From: an uncultured Prevotellaceae bacterium
GTDB taxonomy: Bacteria > Bacteroidota > Bacteroidia > Bacteroidales > Bacteroidaceae
NCBI GenBank assembly: GCA_937893145.1
Contig: CALBJW010000198.1
Coordinates: 1 to 10,428, forward strand
DNA length: 10,428 nt
Direction of reading: 5' to 3'
The first letter of the stretch is position 1, and each line of letters begins with the position of its first letter. Shown piece by piece: positions 1 through 6,797 of the stretch. The notes below the pieces were generated by a model. It worked only from the letters and a program-made list of their open reading frames with translations. It searched no databases and was not told where the DNA came from. A program made the position numbers and the translations under genes.

Positions 1-582
1 CTCCGTACTATGTTCCTCGAGGGTCGTGGTCTTAACTCTTCATACGCAGTTTACAACGATGCTACAGGCAAGGCTCTCGATCGCACTCTTGCTCTCGGTA
101 TCGGTATCGGTTCTGGTTACATGTTCGAGACTACATTCCAGCGTGAAGCAACTTCTGACCTCACAGGTGAGCGTGGTTCACTCATGGGTGCTATCCAGGG
201 TCTTCTCCTTGCTCAGTATGAAGTTCTCCGTGAGAATGGTCACACTCCATCTGAAGCATTCAACGAGACAGTTGAAGAGCTCACTCAGTCGCTCATGCCA
301 CTCTTCGCAGCTAAGGGTATGGACTGGATGTATGCTAACTGTTCTACTACTGCACAGCGTGGTGCTCTCGACTGGATGGGTCCTTTCCACGATGCTTGTA
401 AGCCAGTTGTTGAGAAGCTTTATGCTTCGGTTAAGTGTGGTAATGAAGCTCAGATTTCAATTGATGCTAACTCAAAGCCAGACTACCGCGTAGGTCTCGA
501 AAAGGAACTTGCTGCACTCCACGATTCAGAAATGTGGCGTACTGCAGAAGTTGTTCGTCAGCTCCGTCCTGAAAACAACTAA
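1..582 (+). CDS. ilvC: Ketol-acid reductoisomerase, C-terminal part (5' end outside window)
   Basis: This is the C-terminal 193 residues of the enzyme that isomerises and reduces acetolactate or acetohydroxybutyrate with NADPH, the second step of valine, leucine and isoleucine synthesis in the cytoplasm. The frame is open from base 1 and ends at TAA 580-582. Visible is the all-helical knotted domain: the GERGSLMGAIQGLLLAQYE stretch, whose Glu belongs to the Mg2+ site; the EAFNETVEELTQSLMP helix with further acidic ligands; and CSTTAQRGALDW, matching the substrate-binding Ser region. The N-terminal Rossmann domain lies upstream of the window. Codons are strongly biased to CGT, CTC, GGT and GCT, which suggests high expression. 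A terminator follows at 631-670, so this is the last gene of its transcript. The assignment is secure; cofactor preference cannot be read because the NADPH loop is missing. Confidence 0.95.
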   Translation, partial: LRTMFLEGRGLNSSYAVYNDATGKALDRTLALGIGIGSGYMFETTFQREATSDLTGERGSLMGAIQGLLLAQYEVLRENGHTPSEAFNETVEELTQSLMPLFAAKGMDWMYANCSTTAQRGALDWMGPFHDACKPVVEKLYASVKCGNEAQISIDANSKPDYRVGLEKELAALHDSEMWRTAEVVRQLRPENN

Positions 583-630
583 TTAAGACATTCTTTTCTC
601 TAAATATTGGGAAAAGGAAATCCATATAAC

Positions 631-670
631 AAGAAAAGTCAATTGGATTCCTCCAGTTGGCTTTTCTTTA
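631..670 (+). terminator. Rho-independent terminator after ilvC
   Basis: The arms 631-646 and 653-668 form a 16-bp stem with two G-U pairs and a 6-nt loop. The 3' arm ends in a T-rich stretch (CTTTTCTTTA). It lies 48 bp after the ilvC stop and 34 bp before the next start, so it should end the ilvC transcript and insulate the downstream gene. Confidence 0.8.
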
Positions 671-703
671 ATTACTTTAATTACTTAATCAATACTTAAT
701 CTT

Positions 704-1126
704 ATGGAAAACCTTACTATTACAGAAGGCATACGTAGTAAAATGCTTTCATCAATGAAATGGTTACAGTTTTTGACAATTCTTTCATGTATAGGAGTTG
801 CAATTCTTTTGTTCATTGCTTTAATTATGTTTGCTTTAGGTAACATCGTGGAAGAACCGGGATTATCAGGATTGTCAGGAGGCCTTTTGGGATGTATCTA
901 TCTAATTATTGCTGCCATCTATATTTATCCTATCAAGAAATGTTTTGATCTCATATCAAATACACGAAAAGCGATGATTGAAGATTCTCAAGTAGGACTT
1001 GAAGAATCAGCTAATAATCTTCATGCTATTCTTAAGTTCTGTGGTATCCTTGCTATTATTGCTATTTGCTTGTATTTCCTAATCTTTGTAGGTGCTATAA
1101 TTGTAGGTATTAGTGCCGCACTTTAA
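704..1126 (+). CDS. Small three-helix membrane protein, DUF5362-like
   Basis: This 140-residue protein has no recognised catalytic motif. Three hydrophobic segments are visible at about residues 21-47, 59-77 and 108-137. Between helices 2 and 3 is a soluble stretch (about 78-107) that starts with YIYPIKKCFDLIS and carries acidic residues before NLHAILKFCGIL. The pattern of a Tyr-Pro at the end of helix 2, a short amphipathic linker, and an 'NL..ilKF.GI' lead into helix 3 resembles the DUF5362 family of Bacteroidetes; I recall this from memory and have not checked it. The function is unknown and the location is probably the inner membrane. The ATG at 704 is preceded by AT-rich sequence without a Shine-Dalgarno, as usual in this phylum. 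It lies between two terminators and so is probably monocistronic. I found no convincing TAnnTTTG promoter in its 121-bp upstream gap. Confidence 0.8.
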   Translation: MENLTITEGIRSKMLSSMKWLQFLTILSCIGVAILLFIALIMFALGNIVEEPGLSGLSGGLLGCIYLIIAAIYIYPIKKCFDLISNTRKAMIEDSQVGLEESANNLHAILKFCGILAIIAICLYFLIFVGAIIVGISAAL

Positions 1127-1182
1127 GCATTTATGTGAATTAGAACGTGCTTATAATGAACTGTTTATTTATCAACATATAG

Positions 1183-1220
1183 TAAGAAAGCCAGTAGGAT
1201 TCGTTCTGCTGGCTTTCTTA
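1183..1220. terminator. Shared hairpin terminator with UUCG loop between convergent genes
   Basis: The arms 1183-1199 and 1204-1220 form a 17-bp stem with two G-U pairs, closed by the tetraloop TTCG (1200-1203). The outer stem is TAAGAAAG paired with CTTTCTTA, so either strand gives a GC-containing core followed by a T-rich arm. It lies 56 bp after the stop of the small membrane protein (+) and 38 bp beyond the stop of the lipoprotein gene (-), and probably terminates both. Confidence 0.8.
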
Positions 1221-1258
1221 GTTAAAATGCTTGTTGCTTAGTTATCATGTTGAATAGA

Positions 1259-1870
1259 TTATGGAATCCATTTTCTGTAGATTTCTGTAACCTTACCATC
1301 CTTGATAGTAACAGTTGTGTTAAGTTCAAAGAATTCTTTCTTATAACTTGGTACAGTGTCAAGATATTCTTTTATGTTTCCACATATTGTGTCGTATGGG
1401 TCTTGAGGATTCATGCCACAGTCAATGAGTACTAAATCGTTAGCAAGAGGAAGTTGTGTTTCACCGAGTTTAGTATATATCGAATGGTCATCAAATATAG
1501 ATGCTCTGTAGGAACCGTCTTCTTTCTGTTCCAACCATGCACCACCTTCTTCAAGTCCTCCGTTAATGAAAATTGTCTTGTCTTCATTTAAGATTGTTTT
1601 TACTACAATATGATTTCCATCATAAATGATTGTGTCACCTGCTTGAAGGTTTGCAATGTCCTCTGCAGCATAAATGTCTTCGTTTAATACTGCCATTGCA
1701 AGGCTATCATTCTCCCAATCAAAATCCAAATTAGTGAACATAGCTGGAATTTTTGCATCATTCAAGTCCTCTAAAGAGATAGAAGGTGCGATAGGAGAAA
1801 TGCATTTAGTTGAATTTCCGCAGCTAACAAGCAATGCTAATGCTGCTAATAATGTAATAGCTTTCTTCAT
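1259..1870 (-). CDS. Uncharacterised lipoprotein
   Basis: This is a 203-residue protein with a clear type II signal peptide: MKK, a hydrophobic core, and lipobox LVSC with the acylated Cys at residue 17. The mature start (C-G-N-S-T-K) has no run of acidic residues like the export signal of surface lipoproteins in this phylum, so a periplasm-facing location is the better guess. The rest is acidic, with no cysteine or histidine motif of a known enzyme family. It contains short beta-like stretches such as GDTIIYDGNHIVVKTI and ends TVTIKDGKVTEIYRKWIP. I do not recognise a domain. Its start is 42 bp after the pepD stop on the same strand, with no clear terminator or promoter between, so it is probably the last gene of the operon that begins at 6096. 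The shared terminator at 1183-1220 follows it. Confidence 0.85.
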   Translation of the reverse strand: MKKAITLLAALALLVSCGNSTKCISPIAPSISLEDLNDAKIPAMFTNLDFDWENDSLAMAVLNEDIYAAEDIANLQAGDTIIYDGNHIVVKTILNEDKTIFINGGLEEGGAWLEQKEDGSYRASIFDDHSIYTKLGETQLPLANDLVLIDCGMNPQDPYDTICGNIKEYLDTVPSYKKEFFELNTTVTIKDGKVTEIYRKWIP

Positions 1871-1912
1871 ATTATTCTCAATTTATTATTATTTTTAAGT
1901 TACTTATAGTAA

Positions 1913-3385
1913 TTATTTCATTGCCAATCGATGTAATAGTTCGATAGTAACCTTCCAGATATTATCTGCAGTCGTAAGGTTTACTCGTTCTGAAGTAGAG
2001 TGGGGTTCAATGATGAGAGGTCCGATAGATGCAATCTCTATACCAGGATATTTCTCAACATAGTAAGCTGCTTCAAGCACAAAGTGCATAGCAACTTTCT
2101 TAGGCTCAAATCCGAGAATAACATTAAATGTTTGGCAAGTTAAGGATAGAAGTGGTGAGTCTGTATTCTCCATCCAAGCACCTGTGTCCATTATTTTCTC
2201 GACTTCGTATGCACCGTTGCAAAGCATTACTTCACGGCAAGTAGTGCTTAGTGATTGTTGTTCTTCTGCACCAAAACTACGAGTGTGACATGAGATAGTA
2301 AGTTGATTACCAACATGATTAATGACACCAATATTATTACTTGTCATAACAGTATCAGGCATGTCTATGCACATTGCCTGCACTCCATAAGGAAGTGAAA
2401 GGAGACAGTTTATGAGTTCTGCGCCATTAGATATGTACTTGTCTTGAGCAACATTAACAGTTTCAAGATGGAGGTGGATATTTTCTCCCACACTTTCAAA
2501 CTGGTTGTTAAGTTCTGTGTCAGTAGTTCTTATGTATTCTTTAAGGGCATCAGTTCCCATGGATGGAATTGCAATAATGGCTTGAGATTTAGATGCTATT
2601 GAAGCGTTAGCTGTGCCACCATTCAGTTCTATGAGCAATACATCCTGAATATCATGAATCACTTTTGCAATAGTCTTATTGGTGTTGCATCTTCCTTTAT
2701 TAATGTCAACACCAGAGTGACCACCAAGTCCGCCATCTATAGTTATGCAGAAAGTAGAGTAATCATTAGGGATATCTGCATATTCGAGATTCCATTTGCC
2801 AACCTGAAGACATGCACCTGCTGCTCCTACTGTTATTTCGTCGTATGCTTCTGAATCGAGATTGATGACCTTTCTGCCTTTAATGAAATCTTTGCTCAAC
2901 GCTTCGGCTCCACTCATGCCGTCCTCTTCGTTTGTTGTGGTGAGAACTTCGAGGGCTGGATGAATGAGGTCGTCATCAGAGAGTATAGCAAGTGCCATAC
3001 TGAGTCCCATACCATTATCTGCACCCAATGATGTTCCTTCGGCTTTCATCCATCGATTGCCTTGCTCATCAACTTCTACATAAGGAATAATCTCGTCCTC
3101 TAAAGCGTTGAAAAGCTTTCCGTTACGTTTGTAGTTTGGATCAGAAACACAAACCATGTCCATGTGGTTAAGTATAACCACAGTATCTGCATCTTCATAA
3201 CCTGGAGTTGCTGGCTTTTGAATAACAACACAGTTTTGTGCATCGCGTTTGTATTTAAGACCATACTCTTCTGCAAATTTGCATAAGTAATCAGCTACTC
3301 GTTCTTCGTGATGCGAAGGACGTGGTATTTTGTTCAGTTCAGAGAATATCTCGTAGAATGATTTTTTCATTGATGCCATTATCAT
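1913..3385 (-). CDS. pepD: Aminoacyl-histidine dipeptidase (M20 family, PepD-type)
   Basis: This is a cytoplasmic zinc dipeptidase that splits Xaa-His (carnosine-like) and other dipeptides. Numbered from the ATG at 3385 (490 residues), the M20 ligands are visible: H74 and D76 in ILNHMDMV, D123 in GADNG, catalytic E153 with E154 in TNEEDG, D177 in NLDSEA, and H462 in IEPHSTSER. The lid domain between these is present, and the length fits the 480-490 usual for PepD. Start choice: the frame stays open to 3475, but that would overlap the upstream gene by about 90 bp and add a tail not seen in the family. The ATG at 3385 overlaps the upstream TAA as TAATG, which fits translational coupling. ATGs at 3379 and 3370 give 488 and 485 residues and cannot be excluded. 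It probably works with the neighbouring amino acid enzymes in peptide use. Confidence 0.93.
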   Translation of the reverse strand: MIMASMKKSFYEIFSELNKIPRPSHHEERVADYLCKFAEEYGLKYKRDAQNCVVIQKPATPGYEDADTVVILNHMDMVCVSDPNYKRNGKLFNALEDEIIPYVEVDEQGNRWMKAEGTSLGADNGMGLSMALAILSDDDLIHPALEVLTTTNEEDGMSGAEALSKDFIKGRKVINLDSEAYDEITVGAAGACLQVGKWNLEYADIPNDYSTFCITIDGGLGGHSGVDINKGRCNTNKTIAKVIHDIQDVLLIELNGGTANASIASKSQAIIAIPSMGTDALKEYIRTTDTELNNQFESVGENIHLHLETVNVAQDKYISNGAELINCLLSLPYGVQAMCIDMPDTVMTSNNIGVINHVGNQLTISCHTRSFGAEEQQSLSTTCREVMLCNGAYEVEKIMDTGAWMENTDSPLLSLTCQTFNVILGFEPKKVAMHFVLEAAYYVEKYPGIEIASIGPLIIEPHSTSERVNLTTADNIWKVTIELLHRLAMK

Positions 3386-4203
3386 TATATAGTTACTTTT
3401 TCCCCACATGAAAGATATGAAATAGTATCTCCCATTATGAGTTTTATTTTCTCGAATTGTTCTGTTCCTGTACAATGCATAGTGTAGAATTTACATCCTT
3501 CGTACTGCATTAGATGGTTTGCAAGTGTATCTATAAAACTGTTCTCCTCCTCTTCAGTCAATCCACTTTTAACCAGATGCATTCCTGCAAACACATGTGT
3601 AGGTGGATGTCCAATAATTTCTGTTGCTGTTCGGAGAATGTTTATAATACCACAATGAGCACAACCTGCAAAGAGGACAGTCTTACCCTCCTCTTCTATA
3701 ATAAGGTTTTGCTCATGACTAAAATTGTCGTTGTTTATTTGATCAGGACCAAACAATAGTCTATTACCAGTAGGATTGCAACACGAACCATCGACCTTTG
3801 CAAAAAGAGTCATGGAACTGTCTATCTTTGTCTTATTACCAGTAAGAATAATCTGTTCGTTATTCTTAAGATTTGGGTCGAGACCAATAAAGCGCAGTCG
3901 TGTGTCTCTTAATGAATAATGAGGAAGGAAAGCATCTTGGTGGACATAAACACTTGCTTTTGTGTTCGTTTCGAGAAACTTATTTAATCCTCCACCATGA
4001 TCATAATGCCCGTGAGATATAATTGCAGTATCAACATCCTTGATAGAGAGTCCAAGCCGAGTAGCATTGTTAGCAAACAGATAGCTTTGCCCCATGTCGA
4101 ACAAGATATTCTTTCCATCGTTTTTCTTGATGTACAAGCTCAATCCATGTTCGACAGGCAGTCCTATAGCCGAAGTGTTCTCTATGATAGAAGTGATAGT
4201 CAT
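3385..4203 (-). CDS. MBL-fold metallohydrolase (dihydropterin/RFA-P synthase-like group)
   Basis: This is a 272-residue metallo-beta-lactamase-fold protein of the group that includes the archaeal '7,8-dihydropterin-6-yl-methyl aminobenzene phosphate synthase' proteins. The metal motif is SHGHYDHGGG (H64, H66, D68, H69). Further likely ligands are H183 in FAGCAHCGIINIL and H243 in MHCTG near the end; H209 sits in FAGMHL. The order GCxHxGI, GMHL, HCTG is characteristic of this group. There is no signal peptide, so it is cytoplasmic. Bacteria of this type lack methanopterin, so the named archaeal reaction should not be transferred; the substrate is unknown. It starts 15 bp after the threonine aldolase stop, and its TAA shares a base with the pepD ATG, so it is an internal operon gene. 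Confidence 0.88.
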   Translation of the reverse strand: MTITSIIENTSAIGLPVEHGLSLYIKKNDGKNILFDMGQSYLFANNATRLGLSIKDVDTAIISHGHYDHGGGLNKFLETNTKASVYVHQDAFLPHYSLRDTRLRFIGLDPNLKNNEQIILTGNKTKIDSSMTLFAKVDGSCCNPTGNRLLFGPDQINNDNFSHEQNLIIEEEGKTVLFAGCAHCGIINILRTATEIIGHPPTHVFAGMHLVKSGLTEEEENSFIDTLANHLMQYEGCKFYTMHCTGTEQFEKIKLIMGDTISYLSCGEKVTI

Positions 4204-4218
4204 TTATATGTCAAGAAC

Positions 4219-5241
4219 TTACAATAACGATTCAAGAATCTTGATGTCTTCTTCTTTTGTTTCCCATGAAGTTACGAAACGAACTTTCGATTCTGTTTCT
4301 CCTCTTGGTCCCCAATACTCGAACGATGCTTCAGGGAGAAGTTTGTCTATTACCGAGTTTGGAAGAATAAAGAACTGCTGGTTAGTAGGAGAGTCAATGA
4401 ATGTTTTATATCCTTTGTCCTCAAAAGCTTTGCGAAGTTTTTGTGCTAAATCCACACCATGCTGACCAATACGAAGGTAGAGGTTGTCTGTAAACATAGC
4501 CCCAAACTGCATACCAAGAAGTCTTCCCTTTGCAAGAACCGAACCATGTGCCTTCATAAGAGTGAAGAATCGTTTGAGGAGATTAGGGTTTGTGCATACA
4601 ACAGCCTCTCCGAAAAGTGCTCCCATCTTTGTTCCACCAATGTAGAACACATCAGCAAGTCTTGCTATGTCAGCAAGTGTTACATCATTTGATGCAGCAA
4701 GACCAAATCCGAGACGTGCTCCATCAATATAGAGAGGAATGTTGTATTCGTGGCAAACATTACTCATCTCTGTGAGTTCATCGATAGAATATATTGTTCC
4801 AAATTCTGTCGGGAATGATATATAGACAGCTCCTGGAGCAACCATGTGAGTCCATGTGTCATCAGCGTAGAAGTCGTGGAGATAATCTTTTACTTCGTTT
4901 GCAGAAAGCTTTCCATCGTGAGAAGGTAGAGCAATAACCTTGTGTCCTGTAAGTTCGATAGCTCCTGCCTCATGAACATTTATGTGTGCAGTATCTGCCG
5001 CAATCACACCTTCAGTCTTGTTGAGGAGGCTATCGAGAACAGTTGCATTAGTTTGTGTTCCACCTACCAAGAAATGTACTGCAGCATCAGGACAGTCACA
5101 TGCCTCACGTATCTTGTCTTTTGCAGAACGACAGAAGTCATCCTCACCATAACCCGAAGTCTGATCTCCATTATTTTGAACAATAGCATTAAGCACCTCA
5201 GGATGTGCTCCAGCCATGTAGTCACAATCAAAATGTATCAT
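4219..5241 (-). CDS. ltaE: L-threonine aldolase-like PLP enzyme (beta-eliminating lyase family)
   Basis: This 340-residue fold-type I PLP enzyme probably cleaves L-threonine or allo-threonine to glycine and acetaldehyde. Visible are the N-terminal FDCDYMAGAHPEVLNAI, the SGYGEDD segment near residue 30, the GGTQTNATVL cofactor-phosphate region (60-69), H86 in TAHINVHEAGA that stacks on the PLP ring in relatives, the PLP-binding D173 and R176 in YIDGARLG, and the Schiff-base lysine K205 in YIGGTKMG. The length matches the family (330-350). The start ATG at 5241 places the N-terminus just before FDCDYMAG, where the family normally begins. It starts 27 bp after the hydrolase stop and ends 15 bp before the MBL gene. 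Relatives of this sequence type are often labelled only 'aminotransferase class I/II-fold', so the exact substrate is an inference. Confidence 0.88.
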   Translation of the reverse strand: MIHFDCDYMAGAHPEVLNAIVQNNGDQTSGYGEDDFCRSAKDKIREACDCPDAAVHFLVGGTQTNATVLDSLLNKTEGVIAADTAHINVHEAGAIELTGHKVIALPSHDGKLSANEVKDYLHDFYADDTWTHMVAPGAVYISFPTEFGTIYSIDELTEMSNVCHEYNIPLYIDGARLGFGLAASNDVTLADIARLADVFYIGGTKMGALFGEAVVCTNPNLLKRFFTLMKAHGSVLAKGRLLGMQFGAMFTDNLYLRIGQHGVDLAQKLRKAFEDKGYKTFIDSPTNQQFFILPNSVIDKLLPEASFEYWGPRGETESKVRFVTSWETKEEDIKILESLL

Positions 5242-5268
5242 ATTGTTGTTTAGTTTATTACTTTCTTC

Positions 5269-6096
5269 TTATTTATCTATTGATGGTGTTAATTTTGAAC
5301 ATATTCTTTTAATGTGGTTCTTGAGAATATGGTATGCAGGATGTGGCATTGCACCATGATCATAACCCTGCATCTCGTAGAGAGTAGCATCCTGGTGTCC
5401 TACAAGTTTCAACATTCTCCAGAAATATGCTTGTTCTTCGTATCGACCATAGAGTTCAAGTTCTCTGTCTCCAGATATGATTACCATAGGAGGAGCGTCT
5501 GCTCGAATATATGTGAGTGGAGCATATTGGTCGATAGTTGCCTGAAGAGGACCTATTCCTTGTTGCTTGCGGATGTTGTAATGAGTAATGCATTGTCCGC
5601 TAAAAGGAATGAGTCCAGCAATGTCATCCGCATTGATGTCATACTTGGCAAGCCATTTCTTGTCAAGACCTATGATATCGAGAAGATAACCGCCAGCAGA
5701 ATGACCTGCAATGAAAATCTTACGTTTGCTACCGTTGTATTTCTCAATATTCTTGAATGTCCATGCCACAGCTGCCGCTGCATCATCAAGACACTCATCA
5801 ATAGATGCTTTAGGAAGAAGTCGGTAGTTGGCTGCTACAACAACCAATCCACTGTTCTTGAGTTCTTCGTCGATGTACTTGCTGCCACCTTCTATTCCTC
5901 CACCGTGAAACCAAACCACTACAGGAGCATCCTTCTGTTCTATTGGGTAATAGACATCGAGTTTGCACCTTTCTTGAGCATAGCTGTTGTCTGAAACAGC
6001 ATAAGAGATGTCATTAACTTGATTGTATTGCGCTCTTGCAATAGAAGTGCAGAGAAGCAATATGAGTAATAATAAAGTCTTGTTTAGTAATTTCAT
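5269..6096 (-). CDS. Secreted alpha/beta hydrolase (esterase/lipase-like)
   Basis: This is a 275-residue serine hydrolase with a signal peptide (MKLLNK, then a leucine-rich core) and a likely cut after SIARA, residue 22, giving a periplasmic or secreted enzyme. The active site is complete: HGGG oxyanion hole (64-67), nucleophile S133 in AGHSAGGY, D210 in IISGDRELE, and H247 in GYDHGAMPH. The HGGG plus GHSAGG pair places it among carboxylesterases of the hormone-sensitive lipase / BD-FAE kind. Members act on small esters, for example acetyl or feruloyl groups on plant polysaccharides, but the true substrate cannot be read here. It is the first gene of the minus-strand run that continues with the aldolase, MBL protein, pepD and lipoprotein. 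A hairpin followed by a T-rich tract lies 11-58 bp upstream of its ATG. Confidence 0.9.
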   Translation of the reverse strand: MKLLNKTLLLLILLLCTSIARAQYNQVNDISYAVSDNSYAQERCKLDVYYPIEQKDAPVVVWFHGGGIEGGSKYIDEELKNSGLVVVAANYRLLPKASIDECLDDAAAAVAWTFKNIEKYNGSKRKIFIAGHSAGGYLLDIIGLDKKWLAKYDINADDIAGLIPFSGQCITHYNIRKQQGIGPLQATIDQYAPLTYIRADAPPMVIISGDRELELYGRYEEQAYFWRMLKLVGHQDATLYEMQGYDHGAMPHPAYHILKNHIKRICSKLTPSIDK

Positions 6097-6107
6097 AGCT
6101 AATAATT

Positions 6108-6154
6108 AAAAAATAAAGAAATCCACACTACAAAACAATGTTCATAATGTGGAT
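6108..6154 (-). terminator. Hairpin plus T-tract between secreted protein gene and hydrolase operon
   Basis: Read on the minus strand, ATCCACATTA (6154-6145) pairs with TAGTGTGGAT (6130-6121) as a 10-bp stem with one G-U pair and a 14-nt loop. The stem is followed at once by the T-rich run TTTCTTTATTTTTT (down to about 6108). It is probably the terminator of the 148-residue protein gene whose stop is at 6187. Because it ends only 11 bp before the hydrolase ATG, it could also act as an attenuator for the operon. Confidence 0.6.
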
Positions 6155-6161
6155 GTATAAA
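6131..6161 (-). promoter_or_regulatory. Weak candidate promoter for the hydrolase-pepD operon
   Basis: On the minus strand a -7-like TTGTTTTG (6138-6131, 7 of 8 matches to TAnnTTTG) follows a -33-like TTTA (6161-6158) at 19 bp. It sits inside the loop and stem of the hairpin, about 35 bp before the hydrolase start. It is the best match I find in this 90-bp gap but is imperfect and may be chance in AT-rich DNA. Confidence 0.25.
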
Positions 6162-6186
6162 TAATGCATTCAAATAGTCACATTAA

Positions 6187-6633
6187 TTACTTTGCCTTAT
6201 AATAAGGAGTGTTGTAAGCAAGACGGATGCCGTTCTTTGTAGTTGTGAGCGTCATAGTTGTACCGTCCTTTGATACTGCATAAGTGATAACACCATTAGA
6301 GTTGCTTGTCTGGTGGTAGATGATGTTGAACATTGTTGTTGCAGCGTTGATAGAAGCCTTGTCAGTAAAAGGAACTTCTACAATGAGCTGACCAACATGA
6401 CCAGATTCTGTAACATCAAAGAGGTTAAGGCTAAGGCTAATCTGTGTGCCCTGGCAGTTACCAACAAGACAACCTGTTTCCTGATTGTAGATGTAACCCT
6501 TAGATGAGATTTCGCGTGTTACCTGCTGCTGTGGAGCGTTGAGGTCGATACCGTCAAATTCATAAGCATTAGCAACTGAAGGAGTGAGGAATGCCATCAT
6601 AGTGGCAACGAGTGAAATGAAAATTTTTTTCAT
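6187..6633 (-). CDS. Small secreted protein of unknown function
   Basis: This is a 148-residue protein with a signal peptide (MKKIF, hydrophobic core, cut after ANA at about residue 23), so it is periplasmic or secreted. The mature part begins YEFDGIDLNAPQQQVTREI, followed by SKGYIYNQETGCLVGNCQGTQISLSLNLFD and then alternating beta-like segments (QLIVEVPF, GVITYAVS, TMTLTTTKNGIRLAY). Two cysteines four residues apart (GCLVGNC) could form a disulfide. The start, a 'G-I-x-L' segment followed by a helix ending in KGY and then a beta-rich half, recalls small Bacteroides periplasmic proteins with 'GIPLxG...KLKxKGF'; I note this only as a resemblance. It has its own good promoter at 6698-6729 and a likely terminator after its stop, so it is probably transcribed alone. 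Function unknown. Confidence 0.82.
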   Translation of the reverse strand: MKKIFISLVATMMAFLTPSVANAYEFDGIDLNAPQQQVTREISSKGYIYNQETGCLVGNCQGTQISLSLNLFDVTESGHVGQLIVEVPFTDKASINAATTMFNIIYHQTSNSNGVITYAVSKDGTTMTLTTTKNGIRLAYNTPYYKAK

Positions 6634-6697
6634 GATTTGAAGTGATTATTATAGGTTATAAATTAATATTTAACTGTATATATTTAATAAATTTAGG

Positions 6698-6729
6698 CAA
6701 AGATAAACTTTTGAAGTGTCACTACCAAA
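6698..6729 (-). promoter_or_regulatory. Bacteroidetes-type promoter for the small secreted protein gene
   Basis: On the minus strand TTTG (6729-6726) is followed, after exactly 20 bp, by TATCTTTG (6705-6698), a full match to the TTTG / TAnnTTTG consensus of the main sigma factor in this phylum. Transcription should begin near 6690, giving an AT-rich leader of about 55 nt before the ATG at 6633. Confidence 0.75.
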
Positions 6730-6797
6730 TATTCTTTGAATTATTTTCTTGAAAAATGCAATTTATAGAGAAATATGTTCAAAATTTTAATTATTGC

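Noticed and set aside
26..493. Plus-strand open frame of 155 codons in another frame of ilvC
   Set aside because: It overlaps the strongly codon-biased ilvC reading frame; the Leu/Ser/Val-rich product is what shifted CTC/GTT-rich codons give.
3386..3475. N-terminal extension of pepD to an ATG at 3475
   Set aside because: It would overlap the 3' end of the MBL gene by about 90 bp and add 30 residues before the normal family start.
5314..5994. Long plus-strand open frame (226 codons) opposite the secreted hydrolase gene
   Set aside because: It lies wholly antisense to a gene with a complete catalytic triad and signal peptide, and its translation shows no domain and a cysteine- and serine-rich random look.
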